From Blastococcus sp. MG754426 (GTDB lineage Bacteria; Actinomycetota; Actinomycetes; Mycobacteriales; Geodermatophilaceae), in assembly GCF_021699055.1 (NCBI RefSeq), contig NZ_SSXC01000010.1:1-64000 (forward strand): a DNA stretch of 64,000 nucleotides, in the 5' to 3' direction. Positions 16,208-24,812 of the stretch are shown piece after piece. The notes below the pieces were generated by a model, which worked only from the letters and a program-made list of their open reading frames with translations, was not told the origin of the DNA and searched no databases. A program made the position numbers and the translations under genes. The first letter of the stretch is position 1, and every line of letters begins with the position of its first letter.

Positions 16208-16636
16208 ATGGCGAAGACGACGAAGAAGGGCGACGCCAAGCAGTCGGAGCTGCCGAGCACCCTGCAGCGGTCGCCGAAGAAGGCGCAGCGGACCTACACG
16301 AAGGCCTACGACTCGGCGGTCGACGAGTACGACGACGAGGAGCGCGCGGCGCGGACGGCGTGGGCCGCGGTGAAGCACTCGTTCGAGAAGGTCGGCGACC
16401 ACTGGGAGAAGAAGGAGGGCGGCAAGAAGGGCCCCTCCGACGCGCAGGCCGCGGGCGGCCGGGGGACGGGCAAGCAGACCAAGGGCGGCGTGGACGCCAA
16501 CGCCTCCAAGTCGCACCTGATGGACCTGGCCAAGAAGCTCGACGTCTCCGGCCGGTCGAAGATGAAGAAGAAGGAACTCGTCGACGCCATCCAGAAGGCG
16601 AACGACAAGAAGACGGCGAACTCCCGCAAGAAGTAG
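16208..16636 (+). CDS. ChaB-Rho_N domain protein
   Basis: 142 residues from ATG 16208, with AGAGGAGAT upstream. Residues 14-70 match ChaB: ELPSTLQRSPKKAQRTYTKA, then a Tyr/Asp/Glu-rich stretch and AWAAVKHSFEKVGDHWEKK. A Lys/Gly linker follows, and residues 100-135 match the Rho N-terminal (SAP-like) motif: HLMDLAKKLDVSGRSKMKKK, then ELVDAIQKAN. The protein is small and very basic, so nucleic-acid binding is likely. Proteins of this design are common in actinobacteria and often follow stress promoters. Its exact role is unknown. A GGGTAG promoter lies just upstream and a hairpin downstream. Confidence 0.85.
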   Translation: MAKTTKKGDAKQSELPSTLQRSPKKAQRTYTKAYDSAVDEYDDEERAARTAWAAVKHSFEKVGDHWEKKEGGKKGPSDAQAAGGRGTGKQTKGGVDANASKSHLMDLAKKLDVSGRSKMKKKELVDAIQKANDKKTANSRKK

Positions 16637-16644
16637 CGCCCCGT

Positions 16645-16677
16645 CGTGCCGCCCCCGCCCGCGGGTGGGGCGGCGCG
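16645..16677. terminator. Bidirectional hairpin
   Basis: GCCGCCCC at 16648-16655 pairs with GGGGCGGC at 16667-16674; outer bases 16645-16647 and 16675-16677 extend the stem with one G-U pair. It sits between the convergent ChaB-like and peptidase stops. Confidence 0.6.
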
Positions 16678-16680
16678 ACC

Positions 16681-17973
16681 TCAGCCGATGAGCAGGAAGC
16701 CGGTCTGCCGGCCGTCGAGGTACTCGACGCCGTCCCCGGTGAGCGCGATGCCCTCCTCCAGGCCCAGCCGGACGCACTGGCCGCCCCACTCGGGCACCGT
16801 CCGGCGCACCGCGAGCTCCAGGGCGTAGGCCGTGTCGAGGTGCACCGGGTGGTCGCCGGCGCCGGGCACGCCCTGCTGCTGGTCCCACTGACCGATCGCC
16901 GGGCCGGCGCCGTGCCCGTGGTAGCCGATCGGGTGGGAGTAGACGTCCCCGTCGAGGCCCTCGTCGGCCGCCGCGGCACGGGCGGCGGCGAGCACCTCGT
17001 TGCCGGTCCGCCCGGGCACGAGCGCGGCCGTGGTGAGGTCCTGCAGCCGGTTCGCCGCCGCCAGGGCGGCCCGCAGCCCGGCCGGTGCGTCGGTCTCGCC
17101 GGGGCGCAGGACGTAGGCGTTGCGCTGGGTGTCGGTGCGCAGGCCCAGGCAGCTCAGGCCGACGTCGCAGTGCAGGAGGTCGCCGGGGAGCACCTCCGCG
17201 TCCGCGGGGACGGCGGGCAGCAGCGTGCCGCCCTCCTCGGCCAGCGGCACCCCGGCCCGCTGCAGCAGCACCGAGGGCTGGAACCAGGGCTCCACGCCCA
17301 GGTCGTGCAGGCGCTGGCGGATCCACCACGCCACGTCGAGGGCGGTGGTCTCGCCGACCCGGACGACGGCGGGGGAGAACGCCTCCGCGATGACCTGGTG
17401 CGCCAGCAGGTTCATCCCGCGGAGCGCGTCGATCTCCTCCGGCAGCCGCGTCTCCAGCCAGCTCACCGCCAGCCGCTCGGCCGAGACCAGCCGCTCGGCG
17501 TACGGGCCCAGCGCCTCGGTGAGCAGCCGGTGCTCGGTGTGGGAGAGGCCGTCGGCGAGCGCGAAGTCCTCGGAGACGTCGATGCCGATGCGGCGCGGGT
17601 CGGCCTGCTCCACGAACCGGCGGACCTCCGCCCACTGGCCGCCCCCCGCGCCCTCGCCGGTGGTCCACGCGGGCAGGAACTGGCCCACCGGGTAGCGGGA
17701 GACCGCCGCGGGGGTGACGCCGTCGTCGCTGCGGTGCAGCAGCAGGATGGTGCGCCGACGGGCGGACAACCAGGACGCCGGCAGCAGCGTGGCCAGCACC
17801 GGGTCCTCGTTGTACTCGCGGCCGGCGACGATCCACAGGTCGATGCCCGCCCGGTCCATCAGGCCGGGGAGGACGTCGAGCAGCCGCTGGGTCAGCCACC
17901 GGTCGCGCACGTCGGCCTGCACGCGCAGCGGGGGCGGCACCGTGCGCGTCGGGCCGGGCGCGACGAGCGACAT
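16681..17973 (-). CDS. M24 family metallopeptidase (Xaa-Pro aminopeptidase-like)
   Basis: 430 residues from ATG 17973. The N-terminal creatinase-like domain (to about residue 185) has GIDLWIVAGREYNEDPVLAT. The C-terminal pita-bread domain holds the metal ligands: two Asp in LLHCDVGLSCLGLRTDTQRN, His in HPIGYHGHGAGPAIG, Glu in TAYALELAVRRTVPEW and Glu in RLGLEEGIALTGDGVEYLDG. All five ligand positions look filled, so it should be an active dinuclear metallopeptidase. It is probably cytoplasmic, as there is no signal peptide. Its natural substrate is not deducible. It is monocistronic. Confidence 0.85.
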   Translation of the reverse strand: MSLVAPGPTRTVPPPLRVQADVRDRWLTQRLLDVLPGLMDRAGIDLWIVAGREYNEDPVLATLLPASWLSARRRTILLLHRSDDGVTPAAVSRYPVGQFLPAWTTGEGAGGGQWAEVRRFVEQADPRRIGIDVSEDFALADGLSHTEHRLLTEALGPYAERLVSAERLAVSWLETRLPEEIDALRGMNLLAHQVIAEAFSPAVVRVGETTALDVAWWIRQRLHDLGVEPWFQPSVLLQRAGVPLAEEGGTLLPAVPADAEVLPGDLLHCDVGLSCLGLRTDTQRNAYVLRPGETDAPAGLRAALAAANRLQDLTTAALVPGRTGNEVLAAARAAAADEGLDGDVYSHPIGYHGHGAGPAIGQWDQQQGVPGAGDHPVHLDTAYALELAVRRTVPEWGGQCVRLGLEEGIALTGDGVEYLDGRQTGFLLIG

Positions 17974-18036
17974 GCCCCCTAGCGAAGCAGAAACCCGCCG
18001 GATGCACCGGTCGAGCGGCCCGCCGCGGGCCCCGGC

Positions 18037-19158
18037 CTAGGAGCTGGTCTCCTCCGCGCGGGGGCTGCGGGCTCGCGGCACCCCGGCGGTCGCCACCCGG
18101 TCCCGGCCCTCCTGCTTGGCCCGGTACATCGCGCCGTCGGCCTCGTCGACCAGCCGCCAGAGCGCCGCGACGGGGTCCTCGCCGTCGGCCGGCCGGGTGA
18201 CGGCGAGGCCGATCGAGGCGGTGACCCCGTGCCCGCCGGCGCCCTGCCCCCGGGCCACGGCCGCCCGCAGCCGCTCGGCCAGCAGGCCGGCCTCCGCGGC
18301 GTCGCTCACCGAACCCAGGACCACCAGCTCCTCCCCGCCGATGCGGGCGAGCACGTCGGCCGGGCGGACGGCGGCGGTGAGGGACGCCGCCACGGCGTTG
18401 AGGACGGCGTCGCCGACGGCGTGCCCGAACTCGTCGTTGAGCCGCTTGAAGTGGTCGAGGTCCAGGACCATCGCGCACACGCGGGTGCCGTCGCGCCGCG
18501 CCTGCCGCCAGAGGCGGTCGGCCTGCTCGACGAGGTAGCGGCGGTTGTGCAGGCCGGTGAGCGGGTCCAGCCGGGTCAGCGTCTCGGTCTCGGCCAGCAG
18601 GCGCTGCACGCGGCGGCGCAGCAGGTAGACCGAGGTGGCCGCGCCGTTGAGCGTGCAGGCGCTGACCCCGGCCTGGACGCCGAGGGCGGCCGCGCTGTCG
18701 TAGCTGGGCCACAGCGCCGCCACGCACACCACGGTGGTCACGGCCATGTGCAGGGTGAGCGCCTGCGGCCGCAGGAACCAGCCGGCCGCGAGGGCGGGGA
18801 ACAGCAGCATGAGCGGGGTGGCGTAGCGCAGCGGGTCCTCGATGCAGAGCACGACGACGAGGTAGACCAGGTCGCCCAGCAGGACCAGGGCGAGGGTGTG
18901 CCCGTGGCCGAGCCGGCCGCGCGCGACGAGCGAGGCGGCGATGGCGAGCAGGAGCAGCATCGTGCCGGCGTAGGACCACCGCGCAGGGCCCTCGCGCAGC
19001 ACGCCGTCCACGACGAGGTTGACCGAGCCCATGAGGGCGCCGGTGGCCAGCAGCACCGCGATGGTCAGGGCGGCGACGCGGTGCTCGTGGCCGGACGGGT
19101 CGAGGGGCTCCGGAGAGGGAGTGGCCAGGTCAGGGGCGCGCTCGTCCGGGCCGGTCAC
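18037..19158 (-). CDS. Membrane diguanylate cyclase (GGEEL)
   Basis: 373 residues from GTG 19158. Six or so hydrophobic helices fill residues 25-195 (for example TIAVLLATGALMGSVNLVVD), then a coiled linker and a GGDEF domain: RLDPLTGLHNRRYLVEQADR, MVLDLDHFKRLNDEFGHAVG and the active loop ARIGGEELVVL. GGEEL is an accepted active variant of GGDEF. An RxxD inhibitory site (RPAD) stands five residues before the loop, so product inhibition by c-di-GMP is likely. It has no EAL domain. It is not in an operon with the neighbouring peptidase (63 bases between) and is divergent from a 60-residue protein gene. Confidence 0.88.
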   Translation of the reverse strand: MTGPDERAPDLATPSPEPLDPSGHEHRVAALTIAVLLATGALMGSVNLVVDGVLREGPARWSYAGTMLLLLAIAASLVARGRLGHGHTLALVLLGDLVYLVVVLCIEDPLRYATPLMLLFPALAAGWFLRPQALTLHMAVTTVVCVAALWPSYDSAAALGVQAGVSACTLNGAATSVYLLRRRVQRLLAETETLTRLDPLTGLHNRRYLVEQADRLWRQARRDGTRVCAMVLDLDHFKRLNDEFGHAVGDAVLNAVAASLTAAVRPADVLARIGGEELVVLGSVSDAAEAGLLAERLRAAVARGQGAGGHGVTASIGLAVTRPADGEDPVAALWRLVDEADGAMYRAKQEGRDRVATAGVPRARSPRAEETSS

Positions 19159-19332
19159 CGGTGCAGGATGCCGTACGGACCGGTGTTCCGGCACCCCCTG
19201 TTCCTGCCCCGTCACCGACAGGTGCCCGTCCGGGTGACCGAGGGGATCGCGTCCGCCGCCCCGCCGCCGTCCGAGCGGGTCCGCGCGACCGGTGGAAGGC
19301 TGGTGGGGTCCGACGAGCGAAGGAGGTCGTGC

Positions 19333-19515
19333 ATGAGCACGGGGCCCTGGTTCTACTGCCTCAAGCACCGCACCGTCGAGCCGCGCGACGGGTGCGCCGA
19401 GCGGCACCGGCTCGGCCCGTACGAGACCCGCGAGGAGGCGGAGAACGCACTCGCCTCCGTCGCCGAGCGCAACGAGCAGCTCGACGAGGAGGACCGCGCC
19501 TGGGAGGAGCGCTGA
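19333..19515 (+). CDS. Small conserved actinobacterial protein (60 residues)
   Basis: Starts at ATG 19333 with a strong AGGAGGT at 19320-19326. The sequence opens MSTGPWFYCLKHRTVEPRDG, then CAERHRLGPYETREEAENAL and an acidic tail. I recall near-identical short proteins (WYYCLKH...LGPY.TREEAE) throughout actinobacteria, without an assigned function. The Cys/His set (two Cys, two His) could bind a metal, but this is inference. It may be cotranscribed with the reductase gene 70 bases downstream. Confidence 0.75.
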   Translation: MSTGPWFYCLKHRTVEPRDGCAERHRLGPYETREEAENALASVAERNEQLDEEDRAWEER

Positions 19516-19585
19516 CCTCCGGTCCCGGGGCCAGGCATGATCGGTGCCAGCCGCCGGGTCGTCCGGCGCCGCGGAAGGGGTGGAC

Positions 19586-20281
19586 GTGACGGACGGTCGC
19601 GCGGTCGAGGAACTGGTCGTGGGTGTGCTGGGCGGCACCGGGCCGCAGGGGCGGGGGCTGGCCGTACGGCTGGCCGCCCAGGGGCAGCGGGTGCTGCTCG
19701 GCTCCCGCGACGCCGAGCGCGCGGCCGAGGTGGCCGCCGAGGTCGCCGAGCGCGCCGCGACGGTGGCCGGCGGCGGCGAGGTGTCGGTGACCGGTGGCTC
19801 GAACGTCGACGTCGCGGGCGCGGCGGACCTGGTCATCGTCGCCGTCCCCTTCGCCGGGCACGCCGCGACGCTCGCCGAGCTCGCCACCCCGCTGGCCGGG
19901 AAGATCGTCGTCGACTGCGTCGTGCCCATGGGCTTCGACGAGCTCGGCGCCTACGTGCTCGACGTCGAGGAGGGCAGCGCCGCCCAGCAGGCGGCCGCGC
20001 TGCTGCCCGACTCGCACGTGGTCGGTGCCTTCCACCACCTGTCGGCCAAGCTGCTCGAGGACCTCTCCCGGCCCACCATCGACGGCGACGTCATGGTGGT
20101 CGGTGACGACCGGGCGTCGATGGACACCGTGCAGGCGCTGGCCGGCCGGCTGCCGGGGATGCGCGGCATCTACGCCGGCCGGCTCCGCAACGCCCGCCAG
20201 GTCGAGGCGCTGACGATCAACCTGGTGTCGGTCAACCGCCGGTACAAGGTCCACGCGGGTGTCCGGATCACCGACGTCTGA
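19586..20281 (+). CDS. npdG: NADPH:F420 reductase-like protein (NpdG family)
   Basis: 231 residues from GTG 19586, with GGAAGGGG about 5 bases before; an earlier in-frame GTG lies at 19580. A Rossmann fold opens with VVGVLGGTGPQGRGLAVRLA and QRVLLGSRDAERAAEVAAEV, then DLVIVAVPFAGHAATLAEL and GKIVVDCVVPMGF. The GxxGxxG and Ser-Arg after strand 2 favour NADPH. SHVVGAFHHLSAKLLEDLSR, then LRNARQVEALTINLVSVNRR, match archaeal/actinobacterial F420:NADPH oxidoreductase. An LLM-type F420 enzyme is encoded at 52 kb, consistent with F420 use. A role in F420 salvage or in making reduced F420 is inferred. Confidence 0.8.
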   Translation: MTDGRAVEELVVGVLGGTGPQGRGLAVRLAAQGQRVLLGSRDAERAAEVAAEVAERAATVAGGGEVSVTGGSNVDVAGAADLVIVAVPFAGHAATLAELATPLAGKIVVDCVVPMGFDELGAYVLDVEEGSAAQQAAALLPDSHVVGAFHHLSAKLLEDLSRPTIDGDVMVVGDDRASMDTVQALAGRLPGMRGIYAGRLRNARQVEALTINLVSVNRRYKVHAGVRITDV

Positions 20282-20283
20282 AA

Positions 20284-20337
20284 GGACCCCGTCCTCCTCA
20301 CCCTGCGCAGGCTCGGGGTGAGCCCCTCGACGGGGCC
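20284..20337 (+). terminator. Nested hairpin after npdG
   Basis: An outer stem (CCCCGTC near 20287-20293 with GACGGGG near 20329-20335) encloses an inner stem (CTCACCC near 20297-20303 with GGGTGAG near 20316-20322). The structure spans the GTG start of the next gene at 20318, so it may end npdG transcription and also limit access to that start. Confidence 0.45.
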
Positions 20338-21091
20338 ACCGTGCTCTCTCGACGACGTCGGCACCCCGTTTCGCGGGCGGCCGCCGCGGCGGGTCGTCTC
20401 GCTGGTGCCGTCGCTGACGGAGGCGATCGCCACGACCGACGCCGGGCTGCTGGCGGGGGTGACCGACTGGTGCACCCACCCCGCCGGGCTCGACGTCCCG
20501 CGGGTGGGCGGCACCAGGTGGCCCGACGTCGGGCGGGTGCTGGACCTGGCGCCCGACCTCGTGGTCGCCAACGCCGAGGAGAACCGGGACGAGGACCTCG
20601 CCGCGCTCCGGGCCGCCGGGGTGCCGGTGTGGGTGACCGCACCGGCCACCGTCGACCAGGCGCTGGACTCGCTCGGCCGGCTCTGCGCGGTGCTCGGCCA
20701 CGCGGACCCGGCCTGGCTGGCGGAGGCGCGGGCGGCCTGGACCGCGCCGGCCCGGCTGCCGGAGGTCGCAGCCGTGGTCCCGATCTGGCGCCGTCCCTGG
20801 ATGGTGCTGGGCCGCGACACCTTCGCCGGTGACGTGCTGGCCCGGCTCGGCGTCCGCAACCTCTACGCGGGGCACGCCGACCGCTACCCGAAGCTGGGCC
20901 GGGACGAGCCCGCGACGGTGCCGGCGGAGCTCGTCGTCCTCCCCGACGAGCCCTACGCCTTCACGCCCGAAGACGGCCCCGAGGCGTGGCCGCAGGCGCG
21001 GCCGGCGTTCGTGAGCGGCCGGCACCTCACCTGGTACGGGCCCTCGCTCGCCGAGGCGCCCCGGGTGCTGCTGGCCCAGCTCGCCGGCTGA
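20318..21091 (+). CDS. Helical-backbone metal-receptor protein (BtuF-like, no signal peptide)
   Basis: 257 residues from GTG 20318, the only plausible start in frame. The fold signature is PRRVVSLVPSLTEAIATTDA, then VTDWCTHPAGLDVPRVGGTR, DLAPDLVVANAEENRDEDLA and GVPVWVTAPATVDQALDSLG, as in type III substrate-binding proteins for cobalamin or iron chelates. There is no signal peptide or lipobox, and no ABC permease or ATPase is nearby. The protein is therefore probably cytoplasmic, as in a known actinobacterial subgroup annotated only by fold. A -10-like CAGGCT lies just before the start. Its ligand is unknown. Confidence 0.78.
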   Translation: MSPSTGPPCSLDDVGTPFRGRPPRRVVSLVPSLTEAIATTDAGLLAGVTDWCTHPAGLDVPRVGGTRWPDVGRVLDLAPDLVVANAEENRDEDLAALRAAGVPVWVTAPATVDQALDSLGRLCAVLGHADPAWLAEARAAWTAPARLPEVAAVVPIWRRPWMVLGRDTFAGDVLARLGVRNLYAGHADRYPKLGRDEPATVPAELVVLPDEPYAFTPEDGPEAWPQARPAFVSGRHLTWYGPSLAEAPRVLLAQLAG

Positions 21092-21134
21092 CCGGCCACG
21101 CGCTCGAATGCCGCCCGGGTGGCACAGTGGGGGA

Positions 21135-21611
21135 GTGCTGCTCGCGAACGCGGTGGCGCTCGTGCATGCCGCCGCCGTCCTGTTCATGCTGGTCGGTGCC
21201 CTGCTCGCCCTCCGGTGGCCCCGGCTGGTGCTGCTGCACGCCCCCGTCGCCCTGGTGATCCTCGGCGTCAACCTGGCCGGCGCCGACTGCCCGCTCACCG
21301 ACCTCGAGCTGTGGCTGCGCGAGCGCGCGGGTGCACCGGGCTACGAGGGCGGCTTCCTGGGCCGCTACCTGTTCGACCCGCTGGGGCTGGAGGTCGACGC
21401 GGCCGGCACGCAGCTGGGCATCTACGCCACCGCGATCGGCCTCAACGCCGTCGGCTACGGGCTGCTCGCGGCCCGCGCACTCGGCTCCGGGGGTGCTCCT
21501 CGTGCCCGGGGGCCGCTGCAGGACCCGGAGAGCGCGAGTCCGGCCCCCGCAGCGAGCTGGAGCGGGCCTACTCGAACGAGTGCTCCGGCCCCGGGAAGGT
21601 CCCGCCCCTGA
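21135..21611 (+). CDS. DUF2784 membrane protein
   Basis: 158 residues from GTG 21135. The core has four hydrophobic helices: [20 protein letters not shown], then [19 protein letters not shown], with the conserved [15 protein letters not shown] and [23 protein letters not shown] and Leu-Glu are typical of DUF2784. A Pro/Ser-rich cytoplasmic tail (about residues 120-158) runs into the 3' end of panB on the other strand, an overlap of 44 bases. Its function is unknown. The tail is unusually long and of low complexity. Confidence 0.75.
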   Translation: MLLANAVALVHAAAVLFMLVGALLALRWPRLVLLHAPVALVILGVNLAGADCPLTDLELWLRERAGAPGYEGGFLGRYLFDPLGLEVDAAGTQLGIYATAIGLNAVGYGLLAARALGSGGAPRARGPLQDPESASPAPAASWSGPTRTSAPAPGRSRP

Positions 21612-22398
21612 CCTCGTCGGCGTACTCCCGGGCCGCGCGGAGCAGCTCACCGCGCAGGTCCGCGTACTTCTTGACGAACTTGGGCACCCGGCCGCCGTTG
21701 AGCCCGGCCATGTCCGGCCACACGAGCACCTGGGCGTCGCAGTCCACGCCCGCCCCGATGCCGATGGTCGGGATGGTGAGCGCCTCGGTCACCTGCCGGG
21801 CGACCGTGGCCGGGACCATCTCCAGGACGACGGCGAACGCGCCGGCCTCCTGGACGGCGTGCGCGTCGGCCAGCAGCTGCTCGGCCCCGGCACCCCGGCC
21901 CTGCACCCGGTACCCGCCGAGGGCGTGCTCGCTCTGCGGCGTGAAACCGATGTGCGCCATCACCGGGATGCCGGCGTCGTGCAGCAGCTCGATCTGCGGT
22001 GCCACCCGCTCCCCGCCCTCGAGCTTGACCGCCTGGGCCCCGCCCTCCTTCATCATGCGGACGGCGGTGCCGAACGCCTGCTGCGGGCCGGACTCGTAGC
22101 TGCCGAAGGGCAGGTCGGCGACGATCAGCGCCCGCTTGGTGGAGCGGGTCACCGCCTTGGTCATCAGCAGGATGTCGTCGACCGTCACCGGCACGGTGCT
22201 CGTGTGGCCGAGGACCACGTTGCCCGAGGAGTCGCCGACCAGCATCACCGGGATGCCGGCCTCCTCGAAGACGGCGGCGCTGAAGGTGTCGTAGGCGGTG
22301 AGCATCGCCCACTTCTCGCCGCGCTCCTTGGCCTGCTGCAGGTGGTGGATGCGCACCCGCGCCGTCGACTGGCCGCCGTACAGGACCGACTCGGTCAC
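21568..22398 (-). CDS. panB: 3-methyl-2-oxobutanoate hydroxymethyltransferase
   Basis: 276 residues from GTG 22398, overlapping the nadE stop (GTGA). PanB makes ketopantoate from 2-oxoisovalerate and 5,10-methylene-tetrahydrofolate, the first committed pantothenate step, in the cytoplasm. The motifs are complete: [40 protein letters not shown] (metal ligands), [61 protein letters not shown] and [19 protein letters not shown]. The length is usual. It lies directly behind nadE, a pairing of NAD and CoA precursor synthesis. Confidence 0.97.
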   Translation of the reverse strand: MTESVLYGGQSTARVRIHHLQQAKERGEKWAMLTAYDTFSAAVFEEAGIPVMLVGDSSGNVVLGHTSTVPVTVDDILLMTKAVTRSTKRALIVADLPFGSYESGPQQAFGTAVRMMKEGGAQAVKLEGGERVAPQIELLHDAGIPVMAHIGFTPQSEHALGGYRVQGRGAGAEQLLADAHAVQEAGAFAVVLEMVPATVARQVTEALTIPTIGIGAGVDCDAQVLVWPDMAGLNGGRVPKFVKKYADLRGELLRAAREYADEVRGGTFPGPEHSFE

Positions 22399-24230
22399 GC
22401 CTGTGCTCCTTCGCGGACGGTGGGCAGGGTCTCGCGCCACCGGTTGGTGATGGGCAGCCGCCGGTCGCGGCCGAACGCCTTGAGGCTGATCTTGGTACCG
22501 GGCGCCGACTGGCGGCGCTTGAACTCGGCGGCGTCCACCAACCGGAGGACGCGGGCCACCACGTCGGGGTCGTGCCCCCGCTCGAGCAGCTGCGCCAGGC
22601 CCAGGTCGCGGTCGACGTAGTCGGCGATCACCGCGTCCAGCTCCTCGTAGGAGGGCAGCGAGTCGCTGTCCACCTGGCCCGGCGCCAGCTCGGCCGACGG
22701 TGGCTTGTCGATGGAGTTCCGCGGGATGGGCTCGGTCTCCCCGCGCCCGGCGGCGTACGCGTTGCGCCAGCGGGCCAGCTCCCACACCAGCGTCTTGGGC
22801 ACGTCCTTGATCGGGGCGAAGCCCCCGGCGGAGTCGCCGTAGAGGGTCGAGTAGCCGACGGCGACCTCGCTCTTGTTGCCCGTCGTCAGCAGCAGGTGCC
22901 CGTGCTGGTTGGACAGCGCCATGAGGAGCGTGCCGCGCACCCGCGCCTGCAGGTTCTCCGCGGCGACCCCGGAGAGCTCCACCGAGGCCTCGAACGCGTC
23001 CACCACCGGGGCGATCGGCACCACCGAGTAGTGCAGGCCGGTGCGGCGGGCGAGGTCCTCGGCGTCGGCCAGCGAGTGCTCGCTGGACCACTTCGACGGC
23101 AGCCCGACGCCGTGCACCCGGCCGGCGCCCAGGGCGTCGACGGCCAGCGCCGCGCAGACCGCCGAGTCGATGCCGCCGGAGAGCCCCAGCACCACCGAGG
23201 GCATGCCGTTCTTGTCGATGAAGTCGCGCAGGCCCAGCACGAGCGCCCGCCAGACCTCCTCGCACTCACCGAGCGGCTCGGCGACGCCGGCCGGCCGGGG
23301 CTCGTAGGCGGGCACCGGCTCCTCGCCCAGCACGTGGCGGGTGACGGTCATCGGGCCGATCCGGCCGGCACGCCGCTCGGGGACCCGTGCCCGGTCGATC
23401 GACAGGTCCACGGTGAGCAGGTGCTCGACGAACTGGGGCGCCCGGGCGAGCAGCTCGCCGGTGGGGGAGACGGCCATCGAGTCACCGTCGAACACCAGCT
23501 CGTCCTGGCCGCCGACCTGGTTGCAGTACAGGACCGCCGCCCGCGCCTCGGCGGCGCGGCGGCGCACCAGCGGCAGCCGCAGGTCGTCCTTCGCGCGCTC
23601 GTAGGGGGAGGCGTTGGGGGAGACGACGAGGTCGACGCCGGCCTGGCCGGCGACCCCGCACGGCCCGCCCTCGACCCAGAGGTCCTCGCAGATCGTCAGC
23701 GCGACGTCGACCCCGTGCAGCCGGACCACCGGCAGCTCGGTGCCGGGCACGAAGTAGCGCGCCTCGTCGAAGACGCCGTAGTTGGGCAGGTGCCGCTTGT
23801 AGTAGCGGACGACGACCTCGCCGCCGTGCAGCAGGGCCGCGGCGTTGCGGGGGGCGCCCCGGCGGGGGTTGGCGTCGCTGGGCCGGTCGTCGTCGGTGGG
23901 CGGCTCGTCGACCGGGGCCGGCCCGCTGCCCTCGGTGTGCGCCAGGTACCCGACGACGACGGCGAGCTCGCCCAGACCCTCGGCCGCCAGCCGGCCGGCG
24001 AGCTCGACCAGCGCGCGCTCGCTGGCCCGGGCGAAGGACTCCCGGAGCACCAGGTCCTCCGGCGGGTAGCCGGTCAGCGTCATCTCGGGGAAGACGACGA
24101 GGTGGGCGCCCGCCTGCGCCGCCTCCGCCGCCCGGCGGACGACCAGGTCGCCGTTGCCCGCCAGGTCACCGACCCGCGTGTCGACCTGGGCCAGGGACAC
24201 CCGCACCTGCACCGGCTGCTGATCGCTCAC
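22395..24230 (-). CDS. nadE: Glutamine-dependent NAD+ synthetase
   Basis: 611 residues from GTG 24230. The N-terminal nitrilase-like glutaminase (to about residue 300) carries the Glu ([17 protein letters not shown]), Lys ([19 protein letters not shown]) and Cys ([14 protein letters not shown]) triad. The C-terminal synthetase has the PP-loop [13 protein letters not shown] at about 351 and [20 protein letters not shown], with [16 protein letters not shown]. It amidates nicotinic-acid adenine dinucleotide to NAD with an internal ammonia channel, as in mycobacterial NadE. The stop overlaps the panB start by four bases. An inserted loop ([17 protein letters not shown]-like) near residue 100 is strain-variable sequence. 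Confidence 0.96.
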   Translation of the reverse strand: MSDQQPVQVRVSLAQVDTRVGDLAGNGDLVVRRAAEAAQAGAHLVVFPEMTLTGYPPEDLVLRESFARASERALVELAGRLAAEGLGELAVVVGYLAHTEGSGPAPVDEPPTDDDRPSDANPRRGAPRNAAALLHGGEVVVRYYKRHLPNYGVFDEARYFVPGTELPVVRLHGVDVALTICEDLWVEGGPCGVAGQAGVDLVVSPNASPYERAKDDLRLPLVRRRAAEARAAVLYCNQVGGQDELVFDGDSMAVSPTGELLARAPQFVEHLLTVDLSIDRARVPERRAGRIGPMTVTRHVLGEEPVPAYEPRPAGVAEPLGECEEVWRALVLGLRDFIDKNGMPSVVLGLSGGIDSAVCAALAVDALGAGRVHGVGLPSKWSSEHSLADAEDLARRTGLHYSVVPIAPVVDAFEASVELSGVAAENLQARVRGTLLMALSNQHGHLLLTTGNKSEVAVGYSTLYGDSAGGFAPIKDVPKTLVWELARWRNAYAAGRGETEPIPRNSIDKPPSAELAPGQVDSDSLPSYEELDAVIADYVDRDLGLAQLLERGHDPDVVARVLRLVDAAEFKRRQSAPGTKISLKAFGRDRRLPITNRWRETLPTVREGAQA

Positions 24231-24280
24231 GGGCCCATCCTGGTCCCGGACCCGCTCCGGGTGCGAGGCGGGGCCGGTGG

Positions 24281-24778
24281 TCACGGCCGCCAGAACGCCA
24301 CCACCTTGGTGCGCAGGTCGGCACCCAGCCGCCGGTAGAAGCGCTGGGCGGCGACGTTGTCCTCGCGGACCTCCCAGCGCACGGCGAGCCCCTCGCGGGC
24401 CGCCAGGGCGCCGAGCTCGGTCATGAGCAGCCGGCCCACCCCGGCGTCCCGGTACCCGGCCCGCACGAACAGGTCGTCCAGGCCGAGGATGTCGCGGCCC
24501 AGCCACAGGTGCAGCCGGCGGACGGCGGACACGTACCCGGCCGGCTCGCCGTCCCGCTCGGCCAGCAGGACGACGACGTCGGGCCGGGCCAGCATCGTCG
24601 TCCACGTCCCGAGGCCGCCGGCGACGGCGTCCGGGGTGCCCTCGTGCGCGGCGATCTCCCGCACCATCGCCAGGACGGCGGCGGCGTCGCCGGGACCGGC
24701 GCGGCGCACCTCCACGTGGCTGGCGGTCGTGCGCAGCGGGTTCTGCGGAGGCGTTGCCGCAGCAGGGTGGTCGGCCAT
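24281..24778 (-). CDS. GNAT family acetyltransferase
   Basis: 165 residues from ATG 24778. The GNAT fold is clear: VEVRRAGPGDAAAVLAMVRE, then LDDLFVRAGYRDAGVGRLLM (motif A, with the acetyl-CoA-binding Arg/Gly-x-Gly pattern) and VREDNVAAQRFYRRLGADLR (motif B). It resembles the diamine-acetyltransferase/RimI-like subgroup in the FYRRLGA segment. The substrate is unknown. It stands 34 bases after the universal-stress gene and 50 before nadE, on the same strand, so it may be part of one transcript. Confidence 0.85.
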   Translation of the reverse strand: MADHPAAATPPQNPLRTTASHVEVRRAGPGDAAAVLAMVREIAAHEGTPDAVAGGLGTWTTMLARPDVVVLLAERDGEPAGYVSAVRRLHLWLGRDILGLDDLFVRAGYRDAGVGRLLMTELGALAAREGLAVRWEVREDNVAAQRFYRRLGADLRTKVVAFWRP

Positions 24779-24812
24779 GGCTGGAGCATGCCGGTCCGTC
24801 GAGCGACACCCG

